Shown piece by piece: positions 1 to 9,819 of a stretch of DNA of 64,000 nt. The first letter of the stretch is position 1. Each line of letters begins with the position of its first letter. Source of the DNA: Brenneria bubanii (GTDB taxonomy: Bacteria; Pseudomonadota; Gammaproteobacteria; Enterobacterales; Enterobacteriaceae); NCBI RefSeq assembly GCF_022378355.1, contig NZ_JAKMAJ010000010.1, positions 1 through 64,000 on the forward strand, given 5' to 3'. The position numbers and the translations under genes were made by a program. Below the pieces are notes generated by a model. It saw nothing but the letters and a program-made list of their open reading frames with translations, did no database searches and was not told the DNA's origin.

Positions 1-48
1 TGGCTTCTTACTCACCCGGTAACTGCGTAATCGCTGTTGCCGTGTCAG

Positions 49-85
49 TGGGAGCGCATTATAGGGACTTCTCGGCGTCTGACAA
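49..85 (-). promoter_or_regulatory. rRNA operon P1 promoter firing out of the window
   Basis: On the minus strand there is TTGTCA (80-85), exactly 16 bp, then TATAAT (58-63), followed by a GCGC discriminator and a likely start A near 49. This matches E. coli rrn P1 promoters almost base for base, including the CTGACACGG start of the leader. The sequence just upstream (86-125) is A/T-rich, as an UP element would be. murI precedes rrnB in E. coli, so a 16S gene should lie just beyond base 1. The ribosomal genes themselves are not in the window. Confidence 0.9.
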
Positions 86-136
86 GCGCTAAATGCAAAA
101 AAATGATTGAGTGCTTATTATTTACCCATAAGGCTG

Positions 137-994
137 TTAAAGCGGTAGTTTTTCCAGCGATGCGAAGCCATAACGCTGCAATACTGGCCAGAGCGTCACC
201 ACTTTGGCCGTGATCGCCAGACAATAAACCAGATTTTTTTCCACCGAGGCTGGCGCATTTTCAAGGTTGGCGATCAGCCACGCCGTTCTTCTGGCGATAG
301 CGGAGCCCGAATCCACCAAACGCGTTCCACTCGGCAACGCCAGGCGCAATTCTGCCGCCAATAACGGAAAATGAGTACAACCGAGCACAACCGTATCTGG
401 CGGCTCCGGTAGTCTTAGCCATGGTCGCAAGATTTTTTGCAGATCTTCCGTGGCTATGCTCTCTCCCTGAAGCTTCGCCTCCGCCAATTCGACCAGCTCG
501 GAAGATCCCAACGACAATATCTGGCAGTCATTGGCAAAACGGGCGATAAGTTCATGCGTATAAGGCCGCTGCACGGTCGCGCGGGTAGCCAATAACCCAA
601 CGATGCCATTGCGCGTCAGCTTGGCTGCGGGCTTAACCGCGGGTACAACGCCCACCACCGGACAAGTAAAGCGCTCACGAAGCGCCGGAAGAGTAATGGT
701 GCTGGCAGTATTACAGGCAATGATCACCAACGCTAACTGATGACGTTGCTGAATTGCGCTAACAACCTTAAGAACGCGATCGACAATAAACTGCTGCGGC
801 TTTTCGCCATACGGAAATGCTTCATTGTCGAACGCATAGATATAGTGAAGATCCGGCAATAGTTGCCGGATTTCCTGGTAAACAGACAATCCGCCTACGC
901 CGGAATCAAACACCAGCACGGTAGGACGGGCTGGCAGGTCAGAAGGTATAGCTTCCGGAGAGATAGTATTCTCGTCCTGCCGTACGGTAGCCAT
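137..994 (-). CDS. murI: glutamate racemase
   Basis: Converts L-glutamate to D-glutamate for peptidoglycan in the cytoplasm. The 285-residue frame aligns along its length with E. coli MurI. It has the DSGVGGLSV nucleotide-loop-like N-terminal motif and both catalytic cysteine motifs, ACNTAS and GCTHFP. The start was set at 994 (MATVRQDEN) because it matches the family start. A longer frame reaches 1039 but has no homology upstream. With this start the gene overlaps the 3' end of btuB by 56 bp in another frame, as in E. coli, so it is probably translated from the btuB message. An rRNA promoter follows immediately. Confidence 0.96.
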   Translation of the reverse strand: MATVRQDENTISPEAIPSDLPARPTVLVFDSGVGGLSVYQEIRQLLPDLHYIYAFDNEAFPYGEKPQQFIVDRVLKVVSAIQQRHQLALVIIACNTASTITLPALRERFTCPVVGVVPAVKPAAKLTRNGIVGLLATRATVQRPYTHELIARFANDCQILSLGSSELVELAEAKLQGESIATEDLQKILRPWLRLPEPPDTVVLGCTHFPLLAAELRLALPSGTRLVDSGSAIARRTAWLIANLENAPASVEKNLVYCLAITAKVVTLWPVLQRYGFASLEKLPL

Positions 995-2816
995 ATGCCG
1001 TCTCATACTCTTTATCAAACAGGTTGCCGATTCTACCACGAACCCTAAGCTGGGGGGTTAGCGGATATGAGGCGGAAAGGTCCACCGTGCTGTAGCTCGG
1101 CAATACTTTTTGCTGAGGATTGTAGGATGAGCTTCGATTGTCATAACGCCGCCCATAGTACTGCCATGCGATATCCATATCGACATTGAACATTGTCCAG
1201 TCCAGTTGGTATTTCGCCTGACGCTTCGCACGGCGAGGCAAGACCTCATCCGTCCGATCGTCTCGAGGATCAATATACTGTAGGGTTACGCGGTGCGTGA
1301 AAATGCCGGTATCCAGATTCCCAGTCCACTCTGCGCCCTTGATGGTGGCGGAATTGATGTTGTAGTACGCGCTGTCGCCGTAGGTAATGAGATTTTGAAT
1401 CTTGTAGCGATATGTCGACAAGCGCCAGTCTAACGGCCCGGTAAGCCCTTCCAGCCCGGCTTCCCACTGCTTTGATTCTTCCGGTTTCAGGTCCGGGTTT
1501 GAAGCAATCGCTGGAGAGTATCGACTGGCGCCGAATTGCTGACCTAATGAAGGCGCAAGAAACCCCGTGCCATGAGAGAGCGTGATGCGATAGTTCTCAG
1601 CCAACGCCCAGCCTAATGCGGTTTGCCAGGTACCATGCCAGCCAAACTGCTGGTCTTTATCTTCACGGCCAGAAGCTTCCAGCGTTAAACGGCCAAACTG
1701 CTGCTGCCCTGTCAGATAGAGGCCGCTATTATCGCGTTTATAAATATCTGAGATAGTCTCATTGGACGAGGTCAGACGCTCTTGCTTCCAGTCTACGCCC
1801 GCCCCTATCGCTCCCTGACCCACGACGAAATTATTTCCCCACTGTATGTAACGCTGTTCCATATGGTCAAGCGAGGTCCCTGCTTGGTAGCGGCCGTACA
1901 TACTGCTGTAGTTGTAATCTTTAATTTTTTGAAGGCTGGCGATAAGCTGAGACGAATAACTTCCTGAATTGAAATGCATCCCCGCATCCCAGGCCTGATT
2001 ATAGACTTGGCGTTCCTCAGCGCTGTAAGACGGGGAATAGGGCGCGCTGCCCAAATCATAATCCGCATTATTGGCATAGCCATAGCCGCGGAAAAAACCG
2101 GTAATATCCTGATTAAACCGATGTTCCAGCCCCCCCCAGAAAGACTTGCTGCGAAACCCATCTCGATCGCTATCCGGCTCCCAGGTAGAGTTTCTTTGCA
2201 CATTAAACCCTTTTGTCGTTTTGTAAGCGCCGGCCAGGGTTGCGTCCGTATCGCCAAAGCGTTGACGCAAGATCCCGTCATATTCCTGATATCCCTTGGA
2301 TCCGACGCCGGCGCTAATCTCGGATTTTTCATCTGCCTTTTGAGTAATAATATTAATCACGCCGCCGATCGCTCCCGAACCATACATGGCGGAGCGGGGA
2401 CCACGGATATACTCGATACGCTGTACCAATGAGAGAGGGAACTGATTTAAATCAGGATCGTTAGAGATGCCCGAGCGGGCGACAGGAACCCCGTCGACCA
2501 ACACCAGCGTATGTTTCGCTTCCGTGCCACGAATATACGTCGAGGACGTCTGCCCCATTCCCCCATTCTGCGCGATATCCACCCCCGGCAGACGACGCAT
2601 GACATCCGTCATGCTTTTTGCTTGCCAGCGGTTGATGTCCTCACGGGTAACGACATCCGTCGAAGCCAGCACGGAGGAGACGGGTTGAGGAAAGCGATTG
2701 GCCGTAACGACGATGTCGCCGTCACGCTCTTGACGTAAATCCGTATTATCCTGCGCCCAGACGGGAAAGGCCGCGACAGAGAACGCTGTCGACAGCAATA
2801 TTTTTTTGTTAAGCAT
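939..2816 (-). CDS. btuB: TonB-dependent vitamin B12 outer membrane receptor
   Basis: A 625-residue outer membrane beta-barrel that takes up cobalamin using TonB energy. It has a signal peptide ending around residue 21 (VWA-Q), a TonB box near residues 34-41 (DIVVTANR), a plug domain with the RGTEA and YGSGAIGGVINI motifs, and a barrel ending in the typical C-terminal phenylalanine (GSYTF). Its length is close to the 614-residue E. coli protein. It is transcribed from behind a cobalamin riboswitch and overlaps murI downstream. Confidence 0.97.
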   Translation of the reverse strand: MLNKKILLSTAFSVAAFPVWAQDNTDLRQERDGDIVVTANRFPQPVSSVLASTDVVTREDINRWQAKSMTDVMRRLPGVDIAQNGGMGQTSSTYIRGTEAKHTLVLVDGVPVARSGISNDPDLNQFPLSLVQRIEYIRGPRSAMYGSGAIGGVINIITQKADEKSEISAGVGSKGYQEYDGILRQRFGDTDATLAGAYKTTKGFNVQRNSTWEPDSDRDGFRSKSFWGGLEHRFNQDITGFFRGYGYANNADYDLGSAPYSPSYSAEERQVYNQAWDAGMHFNSGSYSSQLIASLQKIKDYNYSSMYGRYQAGTSLDHMEQRYIQWGNNFVVGQGAIGAGVDWKQERLTSSNETISDIYKRDNSGLYLTGQQQFGRLTLEASGREDKDQQFGWHGTWQTALGWALAENYRITLSHGTGFLAPSLGQQFGASRYSPAIASNPDLKPEESKQWEAGLEGLTGPLDWRLSTYRYKIQNLITYGDSAYYNINSATIKGAEWTGNLDTGIFTHRVTLQYIDPRDDRTDEVLPRRAKRQAKYQLDWTMFNVDMDIAWQYYGRRYDNRSSSYNPQQKVLPSYSTVDLSASYPLTPQLRVRGRIGNLFDKEYETAYGYRTAGREYYLSGSYTF

Positions 2817-2823
2817 TTATTGA

Positions 2824-2847
2824 GCATCCAAACGATATGAAGGATGC
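2824..2847 (-). promoter_or_regulatory. ribosome-site hairpin of the btuB leader
   Basis: On the minus strand GCATCC pairs with GGATGC across a 12-nt loop, ending 8 nt before the btuB ATG. The 3' arm contains the GGA expected to act as the Shine-Dalgarno sequence. E. coli btuB has the same GCATCC/GGATGC hairpin at the same place, where it masks initiation when adenosylcobalamin is bound. Its function here is inferred from that match. Confidence 0.8.
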
Positions 2848-2898
2848 CGCATCACCATGATGAATAGCACGCGACGATCATGGCCACTGCGACGTATA

Positions 2899-3120
2899 CC
2901 GGCAGGTCTTCGGGCTTGGGGCCACTGTTACTCAGACTGCCGAAACATCGTTTGTCATACTCCTGCTTCGTAACAACAGATTTGTAACAACAAAGAGCGA
3001 TGACTTCCCATCTTTAACAAGACAGTGTCCGCATAATGCTATCGCTCGACTACCCTTACCGCTGCGCGTCAGCTCCAGATTCACACTGGATTCCCTTTTA
3101 ACTTGTAATAAAAGGCCGGA
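2899..3120 (-). ncRNA. cobalamin (adenosylcobalamin) riboswitch
   Basis: The minus-strand leader of btuB starts with CCGGCC, continues with GGGAATCCAGTGTGAATCTG and GAGCTGACGCGCAGCGGTAAG, then TTATGCGGACACTG and GGGAAGTCATC, and closes with the B12 box AAGCCCGAAGACCTGCCGG. All of these blocks match the E. coli btuB riboswitch in order. The variable peripheral arm (about 2930-2990) is longer and A/T-rich. Binding adenosylcobalamin should reduce btuB translation, together with the hairpin at 2824-2847. Confidence 0.96.
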
Positions 3121-3265
3121 TTTTCATGCTACGATCGCGCTACCCGGAGGTCTAGCCCCTAATTTCATTACAGAGTAATAACATTACGAAACTGGACTTT
3201 CCAGCCGGATCACCTGGATTTTCCGGTCAATATAGCCCTTTTGATGCCGTTCAGATGAGAAAACC

Positions 3266-4369
3266 ATGACGCCAGAGAACCTGCCTGTTGAACAATACGA
3301 CAACCAGCTAGCACAAAAAATAGAACGTCTTAGCAACATGATGGCATTATTTAATGCGCCAAAGCCTGCGGTTTTTCGTTCTCCCGTCAGCAACTACCGA
3401 ATGCGCGCAGAGTTTCGTATCTGGCATGACGGCGACGATCTTTATCACATCATGTTCGATCAGCAGACCAAACAGCGTATTCGCGTCGATCGGTTTCCAG
3501 CAGCCAGCGCGTTGATAAACCGATTGATGCCTGCATTGATTGCCGCTTTACGCCCCAATCCTATCCTGCGCCGCAAACTGTTCCAGATTGATTATCTTTC
3601 CACCATGAGTGGCGAGGTGGTGGTCTCCCTGCTGTATCACCGGGCGTTGGATGATGAATGGCAACGGCATGCCAGGTCGCTGCGCGACGCGCTGCGCGCG
3701 CAGAATTTTCAACTACAGCTTATTGGACGGGCGACAAAAACCAAGATTTGTCTGGATCGGGACTATGTTGACGAACGACTGCCCATTGCCGGACGCGAGA
3801 TGATTTACCGGCAGGTTGAAAACAGCTTCACCCAACCTAACGCCGCCATGAATATTAAGATGTTGGAATGGGCGCTGGACGCAACGAAAGAGTCAGTTGG
3901 GGATCTGCTTGAGCTGTACTGCGGCAACGGCAATTTCTCACTGGCGCTGGCGCGCAATTTTGATCGGGTGCTGGCGACTGAAATCGCTAAGCCGTCGGTT
4001 GCGTCCGCCCAATACAATATCGCCGCCAATCATATCGATAACGTACAAATTATCCGTATGTCGGCGGAAGAGTTTACGCAGGCCATGAATGGCGTTCGAC
4101 AGTTTAAACGCTTACAGGGTATTGATTTGACGGACTATCGCTGCGAAACCATCTTCGTCGATCCTCCGCGTAGCGGACTGGATTCGGAAACGCTCAACAT
4201 GGTGCAAGGCTATCCACGGATTCTCTACATTTCCTGCAACCCGGAAACGCTGTGCGCAAATCTGGAAACCTTGACTAAAAGTCATCAGATAAGCCGGCTA
4301 GCGCTGTTTGACCAATTTCCCTATACCCATCATATGGAATGCGGCGTACTGCTGGAGAAACGGCCGTAG
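3266..4369 (+). CDS. trmA: tRNA (uracil-5-)-methyltransferase
   Basis: Makes 5-methyluridine at position 54 of the tRNA T-loop using S-adenosylmethionine. The 367-residue protein matches E. coli TrmA (366) throughout. It has the SAM-binding [15 protein letters not shown] motif, the [10 protein letters not shown] motif, and the catalytic cysteine region ISCNPETL. The ATG at 3266 gives the family start MTPENLP. It is transcribed divergently from the btuB riboswitch. Confidence 0.97.
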   Translation: MTPENLPVEQYDNQLAQKIERLSNMMALFNAPKPAVFRSPVSNYRMRAEFRIWHDGDDLYHIMFDQQTKQRIRVDRFPAASALINRLMPALIAALRPNPILRRKLFQIDYLSTMSGEVVVSLLYHRALDDEWQRHARSLRDALRAQNFQLQLIGRATKTKICLDRDYVDERLPIAGREMIYRQVENSFTQPNAAMNIKMLEWALDATKESVGDLLELYCGNGNFSLALARNFDRVLATEIAKPSVASAQYNIAANHIDNVQIIRMSAEEFTQAMNGVRQFKRLQGIDLTDYRCETIFVDPPRSGLDSETLNMVQGYPRILYISCNPETLCANLETLTKSHQISRLALFDQFPYTHHMECGVLLEKRP

Positions 4370-4373
4370 GCGC

Positions 4374-4398
4374 GCGGTTACGCAGGCGGGCTAACCGC
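4374..4398. terminator. hairpin between convergent trmA and yijD
   Basis: GCGGTTA at 4374-4380 pairs with TAACCGC at 4392-4398, and a GGCGG/CCGCC pair lies inside. It sits in the 43-bp gap between two convergent genes. There is no clear T-run on either side, so termination is only inferred. Confidence 0.4.
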
Positions 4399-4412
4399 CT
4401 GCCACCGTCGAC

Positions 4413-4799
4413 TCACACCGCCGAACCATCGCCATCGTTGGCCGAGTGCCGGGACTTCAGCTTGAAGCCAATCCACAACACTAACGCCACGCAGAGAATC
4501 GAAGGAATAAAATTCGAGCCGATGGCTGGGTATTCAACCCGCACGATAGCGCTATATACCAACAATCCCAACAGAAAACTGGCGGCCACCAGCAAAGGCG
4601 CGCTTTCGGACATACTGCGGTTCATATAACGCTGATGCAGGCAATATACGGATAAAACCAGCGCGATCAGAGGAAATATCGAAAACGGTACCTGTGCGCT
4701 GAACAACGCCAAAAATGAACCGTTGACGGATAAACCTGCGACCAGCGCCAAAATCAGCGTGCCTTTTTCCCGATAATGATGATGAGATTGTTCTACCAT
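4413..4799 (-). CDS. yijD: inner membrane protein YijD (DUF1422)
   Basis: A 128-residue protein with about four hydrophobic segments, similar along its length to E. coli YijD (119 residues), for example in [24 protein letters not shown] and PAIGSNF. No biochemical function is established for the family. It lies 26 bp downstream of fabR in the same direction, the conserved fabR-yijD operon, so it is probably co-expressed with the fatty-acid regulator. Confidence 0.92.
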   Translation of the reverse strand: MVEQSHHHYREKGTLILALVAGLSVNGSFLALFSAQVPFSIFPLIALVLSVYCLHQRYMNRSMSESAPLLVAASFLLGLLVYSAIVRVEYPAIGSNFIPSILCVALVLWIGFKLKSRHSANDGDGSAV

Positions 4800-4825
4800 G
4801 GCTTTTCTCTTCTCGTACTAGTGAT

Positions 4826-5455
4826 TTACGACGTGCTTGTTCCGCTATCCTGTTCTTTCCGATACCAGTAATAAGCGCCTTTGGAAATCATGCGCAGTTG
4901 TAGCACCAGCCGCTCTTCCAGTTGTTTTCGCTGTTCCAAACCAACATCCAGCGCTTCAGCCCCGGCACTGAAAACAATCGTGACCATCGCTTCCGACTGC
5001 GCCTCGGCAAAACTGCGTGGAATATGATTTTCGACCTCCAAATAGTCGGCCAGTTCAGCAATAAAATGCTGAATCTCTCGCGCTACCGCCGCACGAAACG
5101 CGGCGGAAGTACCTGAACGTTCACGCAATAATAGCCGAAAGGCGTTTGGGTTATTGCCGATAAACTCCATAAAGGTTGAGACGGACGTTTTAATTACGCT
5201 GCCGCTTTTGGCAATCCGCTGGCGCGCCTGGCGCATCAGTTGACGCAACATCAGCCCGCTTTCATCGACCATCGTCAGTCCAAGTTCGTCCACATCACGA
5301 AAGTGCCGATAAAAAGACGTCGGCGCGATGCCGGCCTCACGAGCGACCTCACGTAGACTCAGGCTGGCAAAGCTGCGCTCCGCGCTCAATTGGCTGAATG
5401 CCGCTTCAATGAGGGAACGCCGCGTCCGTTCTTTTTGTTGTGCTCTGACACCCAT
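4826..5455 (-). CDS. fabR: TetR-family repressor of unsaturated fatty acid synthesis
   Basis: FabR represses fabA and fabB according to the saturated/unsaturated acyl-thioester balance. The 209-residue frame has an N-terminal TetR helix-turn-helix ([20 protein letters not shown]) nearly identical to E. coli. The start was placed at the ATG at 5455 (MGVRAQQKE), where homology begins; the frame is open to 5530 but those residues have no counterpart. An AGGA lies just upstream. It is divergent from sthA. Confidence 0.94.
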   Translation of the reverse strand: MGVRAQQKERTRRSLIEAAFSQLSAERSFASLSLREVAREAGIAPTSFYRHFRDVDELGLTMVDESGLMLRQLMRQARQRIAKSGSVIKTSVSTFMEFIGNNPNAFRLLLRERSGTSAAFRAAVAREIQHFIAELADYLEVENHIPRSFAEAQSEAMVTIVFSAGAEALDVGLEQRKQLEERLVLQLRMISKGAYYWYRKEQDSGTSTS

Positions 5456-5647
5456 TATCCTGCCCAAATCATCCGTTTTTCTTTCCAAAAAATCACTATA
5501 GCAAACTTTATTGTCAGCATACTGAGACAAAGTTTGTCATATTAAAAATGTGATCGCAGGCCGCCATAATAAACACGGGGGTGGTTGGGTTCCCCCGGAT
5601 CAAATGTTACATTGTCGTTATTGTTTTGTATGAAAGGGTTTTACAAA

Positions 5648-7054
5648 ATGACCATGTCAAAACAGTACGATTATGATGCCATCGTCATCGGTTCCGGTCC
5701 CGGCGGTGAAGGCGCCGCCATGGGATTAGCCAAGCAAGGCGCGAAAATTGCGGTGATAGAGCGACATTATAGTGTCGGGGGAGGCTGTACCCATTGGGGA
5801 ACTATCCCCTCCAAGGCGCTGCGCCATGCCGTCAGCCGTATCATTGAATTTAACCAAAACCCGCTTTACAGCGATAACTCGCGCATTATCAGCTCTTCTT
5901 TTTCCGACATTCTGCGCCACGCGGACAGCGTTATCGGCCAGCAAACCCAAATGCGTCATGGCTTTTATGAACGTAACCAGTGCGCGCTGTTTTCCGGCGA
6001 AGCCCGTTTTATTGATGAACATACCCTTTCCGTTCATTACCCGGATGGTTCTCACGACAGGCTGACGGCGGCCAATATCATCATTGCCACAGGTTCACGC
6101 CCCTACCGCCCCAGCGAAGTAGACTTCAGCCACGACCGGATCTACGACAGCGACTCCATTCTGCAACTGGGTCATGAACCACGACACGTCATTATTTATG
6201 GCGCGGGCGTCATCGGCTGTGAGTACGCCTCCATTTTTCGCGGCCTCAACGTCAAAGTCGACCTCATCAATACCCGCGATCGCTTGCTGGCCTTCCTCGA
6301 TCAGGAAATGTCGGATGCGTTGTCTTACCATTTTTGGAACAACGGCGTGGTCATCCGCCACAATGAAGATTTCGATAGTATCGAAGGCCTGGAAAACGGC
6401 GTTATCATTAACCTAAAGTCCGGCAAAAAAATGAAAGCCGACTGTCTGCTGTACGCCAACGGACGAACCGGCAACACCGAAACGCTCGGCTTGGAAAACA
6501 TCGGTCTGAGTACCGACGGCCGAGGACAGATTAAAGTCAACAGTCTGTACCAGACCGGACTGGCGCATATCTACGCCGTCGGCGACGTCATCGGTTATCC
6601 CAGCCTGGCTTCCGCCGCCTATGATCAGGGGCGCCTTGCCGCGCAGGCGATCGTCAAAGGCGTTGCCAGCGCCCATCTCATCGAGGACATCCCTACCGGC
6701 ATTTATACTATTCCTGAAATCAGCTCGGTGGGAAAAACCGAGCAGCAGCTGACGGCGATGAAGGTTCCCTACGAGGTTGGCCGCGCGCAATTCAAGCATC
6801 TGGCACGCGCGCAGATTGTCGGCATGAATGTCGGAAGCTTGAAGATCTTATTCCACCGCGAAACAAAACGGATACTGGGGATCCACTGTTTCGGCGAACG
6901 GGCGGCTGAGATTATTCATATCGGACAGGCGATTATGGAACAAAAAGGTGAAGGTAATACCATCGAATACTTCGTTAATACCACCTTCAATTACCCAACC
7001 ATGGCGGAAGCCTATCGGGTTGCGGCGCTGAATGGATTAAACCGCCTGTTTTGA
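5648..7054 (+). CDS. sthA: soluble pyridine nucleotide transhydrogenase
   Basis: A cytoplasmic flavoprotein that moves reducing equivalents between NADPH and NAD+. The 468-residue protein has the FAD-binding [10 protein letters not shown], the [15 protein letters not shown] segment in which the usual redox disulfide partner is missing (normal for SthA), an NAD(P)-binding Rossmann motif ([12 protein letters not shown]), and the C-terminal dimerisation domain. ATG 5648 was chosen because AGGG lies about 10 nt upstream; ATG 5654 is an alternative. Its last 18 bp overlap the 3' end of convergent oxyR, as in E. coli. Confidence 0.96.
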   Translation: MTMSKQYDYDAIVIGSGPGGEGAAMGLAKQGAKIAVIERHYSVGGGCTHWGTIPSKALRHAVSRIIEFNQNPLYSDNSRIISSSFSDILRHADSVIGQQTQMRHGFYERNQCALFSGEARFIDEHTLSVHYPDGSHDRLTAANIIIATGSRPYRPSEVDFSHDRIYDSDSILQLGHEPRHVIIYGAGVIGCEYASIFRGLNVKVDLINTRDRLLAFLDQEMSDALSYHFWNNGVVIRHNEDFDSIEGLENGVIINLKSGKKMKADCLLYANGRTGNTETLGLENIGLSTDGRGQIKVNSLYQTGLAHIYAVGDVIGYPSLASAAYDQGRLAAQAIVKGVASAHLIEDIPTGIYTIPEISSVGKTEQQLTAMKVPYEVGRAQFKHLARAQIVGMNVGSLKILFHRETKRILGIHCFGERAAEIIHIGQAIMEQKGEGNTIEYFVNTTFNYPTMAEAYRVAALNGLNRLF

Positions 7055-7954
7055 CGCATTTTCCATATAGAGCTGCATATGTTCACGAATGGTGTCGGCC
7101 AGTTGCTCATAACGTCCGCGCAGCGGCGAACCAGGGCGATAAACCAACGCGATGGTGCGTTTCGGTACCGGTTTATAACAAGGCAGATAGCAGACGCCAT
7201 CGCGTTCACGCTCATGAGGCACGGACAGTGACGGCAACAGCGTGATGCCGCTGCCCGCCGCCACCATATTACGCAGGGTTTCCAGGCTGGTGGCGCGGAA
7301 ATGCGTATCTTCATCGGCACCGGCCTGGAAACAGAACCCCATAGCCTGATCGCGCAGGCAATGTCCATCCTCCAGCATCAGTAATTTTTCACCGGCCAGA
7401 TCGGCCATCGCCACGCGTTCCCGGTTTGCCCAGGGATGATCCTGATAAATCGCCAGTTTCATCGGTTCATCAAACAAAGGCACTTCAATAAAGGCTTCAG
7501 ACTCTTTCACCAGAGCCAGGATAGCGCAATCCAGCTTACCGCTGTCCAACTGGGCCAAAAGCTGATGGGTCTGAGCCTCATGCAGATACATTTCGAGTTT
7601 GGGGAATGTGCGGTGCAGCATGGGAATAATTTGTGGCAACAGGTAAGGACCCACGGTCGGGATCAGGCCGATGTGCAACGGTCCGGACATGGTTTCCCCC
7701 TGCTGACTCGCCATCTCCTTCAATACTTTAACTTCACGCAGCACCGTACGAGCCTGCTCAACCAGCAATAAACCGGCTTGGGTAAACAGCACTTTCCTAC
7801 TGGTCCGTTCCAGCAACATGACGCCCAACTCATCTTCCAGCTTACGGATTTGTCCACTGAGTGTTGGCTGACTAACGTGGCAAGAGTCTGCGGCACGCCG
7901 AAAATGACGATGTTCTGCGAGCGCCACCAGATACTCTAAATCCCGAATATTCAT
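7037..7954 (-). CDS. oxyR: hydrogen peroxide-sensing LysR-type activator OxyR
   Basis: A 305-residue regulator nearly identical to E. coli OxyR. It has an N-terminal winged helix ([20 protein letters not shown]) and a C-terminal sensor domain. The redox pair Cys199 and Cys208 is intact in [12 protein letters not shown], so the peroxide switch should work. AAGGAG lies 8-10 nt before the ATG. It is convergent with sthA and divergent from a degraded peroxiredoxin gene that was probably one of its targets. Confidence 0.97.
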   Translation of the reverse strand: MNIRDLEYLVALAEHRHFRRAADSCHVSQPTLSGQIRKLEDELGVMLLERTSRKVLFTQAGLLLVEQARTVLREVKVLKEMASQQGETMSGPLHIGLIPTVGPYLLPQIIPMLHRTFPKLEMYLHEAQTHQLLAQLDSGKLDCAILALVKESEAFIEVPLFDEPMKLAIYQDHPWANRERVAMADLAGEKLLMLEDGHCLRDQAMGFCFQAGADEDTHFRATSLETLRNMVAAGSGITLLPSLSVPHERERDGVCYLPCYKPVPKRTIALVYRPGSPLRGRYEQLADTIREHMQLYMENASKQAV

Positions 7955-7964
7955 TTATTATTCT

Positions 7965-8020
7965 CCTTATCACGATAGCAAGTAACGATAAAACGACTAT
8001 AGAAGAATGGTTATTCCTAT
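7965..8020. promoter_or_regulatory. possible OxyR binding region upstream of oxyR
   Basis: ATAG at 7975-7978 followed 11 bp later by CGAT (3 of 4 to CTAT) gives half of the OxyR ATAG-N7-CTAT pattern. A further ATAG (7999-8002) and CTAT (8017-8020) are present but out of phase. OxyR binds its own promoter region in E. coli. The match is partial, and an OxyS-like sequence is not seen. Confidence 0.3.
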
Positions 8021-8115
8021 CAAAATTCACAGTGAATAATACCTTCCATCGAAGCGTATCTGTTTATGTTTACCCAAATAAAACAACACTTTTACTATTA
8101 ATCGGTCGAATCCGT

Positions 8116-8471
8116 ATTATCAGCAGGGAAGGTAAGCAAACTTCACAAATCACGCCTCCCTACGCACCATGGCCACCATGGCGAATCGAAGTTACAACAA
8201 GCGCGCTGTTAAATGATAAAAACGTCATTACTTTCCCTTCACCAGAGGCTTTTTAACGGCCGGCTCCGCCGACCATCTGCCACGCTATAACGAGTTAGCG
8301 GGCGTATTCAAGCAATTTGGCACTAATCGCATTTCGTTTCTTGCCGCTAACGACACATCGACGGCGCAGGTTTGGGGTACGGAATTTTTTACAGATAATA
8401 TCGTATTTATCCGCCACAAGAGCGACAACATGATAACAATAGGAATTAATAGGTGTGGAAGACTTAACTAA
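8116..8471 (+). pseudogene. frameshifted remnant of hybrid peroxiredoxin-glutaredoxin
   Basis: Two frames read as the N-terminal half of a Prx5/glutaredoxin fusion enzyme. The first (8116-8253) gives REGKQTSQIT, then EVTTSALLNDKNVITF and PEAF. A one-base shift in a T-run at 8250-8254 then leads to HLPRYNELAGVFKQFG, NDTSTAQVWG and NIVFI. The family has PGAFTPTCS before HLPRYNEL; here that stretch is altered and the position of the peroxidatic cysteine reads glycine. The start codon appears lost (ATT at 8116), and the glutaredoxin domain with its CPYC-type motif is missing. Such fusions commonly sit divergent from oxyR, exactly as here. Identification is from remembered family motifs. Confidence 0.75.
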
Positions 8472-8534
8472 CAACTTATTGCGGAATAAAAAATAACGTA
8501 TCGCGACGATTTATTTCAAATGGCAGAATAACAA

Positions 8535-8558
8535 AACACCCTGCTCTGGCAGGGTGTT
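8535..8558 (-). terminator. metF: metF terminator
   Basis: On the minus strand a perfect 10-bp stem (AACACCCTGC / GCAGGGTGTT) with a 4-nt loop is followed by TTGTTATT. It lies 36 bp past the metF stop codon. Confidence 0.85.
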
Positions 8559-8593
8559 GAGATTACCGATGAAACCCGGGGCTTTTTCAGACC

Positions 8594-9511
<918 letters not shown>

Positions 9512-9549
9512 CTATCCTATTAACCAGTGCTGTTGTTATCGTTCTTCAT

Positions 9550-9573
9550 ATCCGTCTATACGTTTAGACGTCT
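9550..9573. promoter_or_regulatory. MetJ operator (met boxes) of metF
   Basis: Three adjacent 8-bp boxes: ATCCGTCT (6/8), ATACGTTT (6/8) and AGACGTCT (8/8 to the MetJ consensus AGACGTCT). They lie upstream of metF, and metJ is in this window. Repression by MetJ plus S-adenosylmethionine is expected from established knowledge of the regulon. Confidence 0.88.
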
Positions 9574-9779
9574 ATATAGAAAATGACGTAATCTGCCCGA
9601 AGAGTCAATATTTTTACTCAATTGCCTGCTGATGATTATTCATCGTAGATGAAAAATACTCATAATCAGCGTCATGCCTCCCAATAGGGGGCGCCTGAAA
9701 GGCCGTCGCCATGCAACCCCGCGTATGGCGAAAACCCAGCGAAAACAGGCAAGTGAGAATAGTGCAAAAAAGATGAATA

Positions 9780-9809
9780 GCGTGCGCAATCAACCATCGC
9801 CGCGCACGC
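9780..9809 (-). terminator. metB-metL operon terminator
   Basis: GCGTGCGC (minus strand, 9809-9802) pairs with GCGCACGC (9787-9780), and TATTCATCTTTTTT follows downstream. It begins 11 bp after the metL stop codon. Confidence 0.75.
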
Positions 9810-9819
9810 TAATTTTCAA

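Noticed and set aside
939-994. Overlap of murI and btuB as a possible annotation error
   Set aside because: E. coli has the same 56-bp overlap; both protein ends are conserved.
5784-5830. SthA apparently lacking one active-site cysteine
   Set aside because: [10 protein letters not shown] is the normal form in soluble transhydrogenases, which do not use the disulfide.
7955-8593. A possible OxyS small RNA divergent from oxyR
   Set aside because: Nothing resembles the E. coli OxyS stem-loops or its 3' GGATCTCC-type end; the space is taken by the peroxiredoxin remnant.
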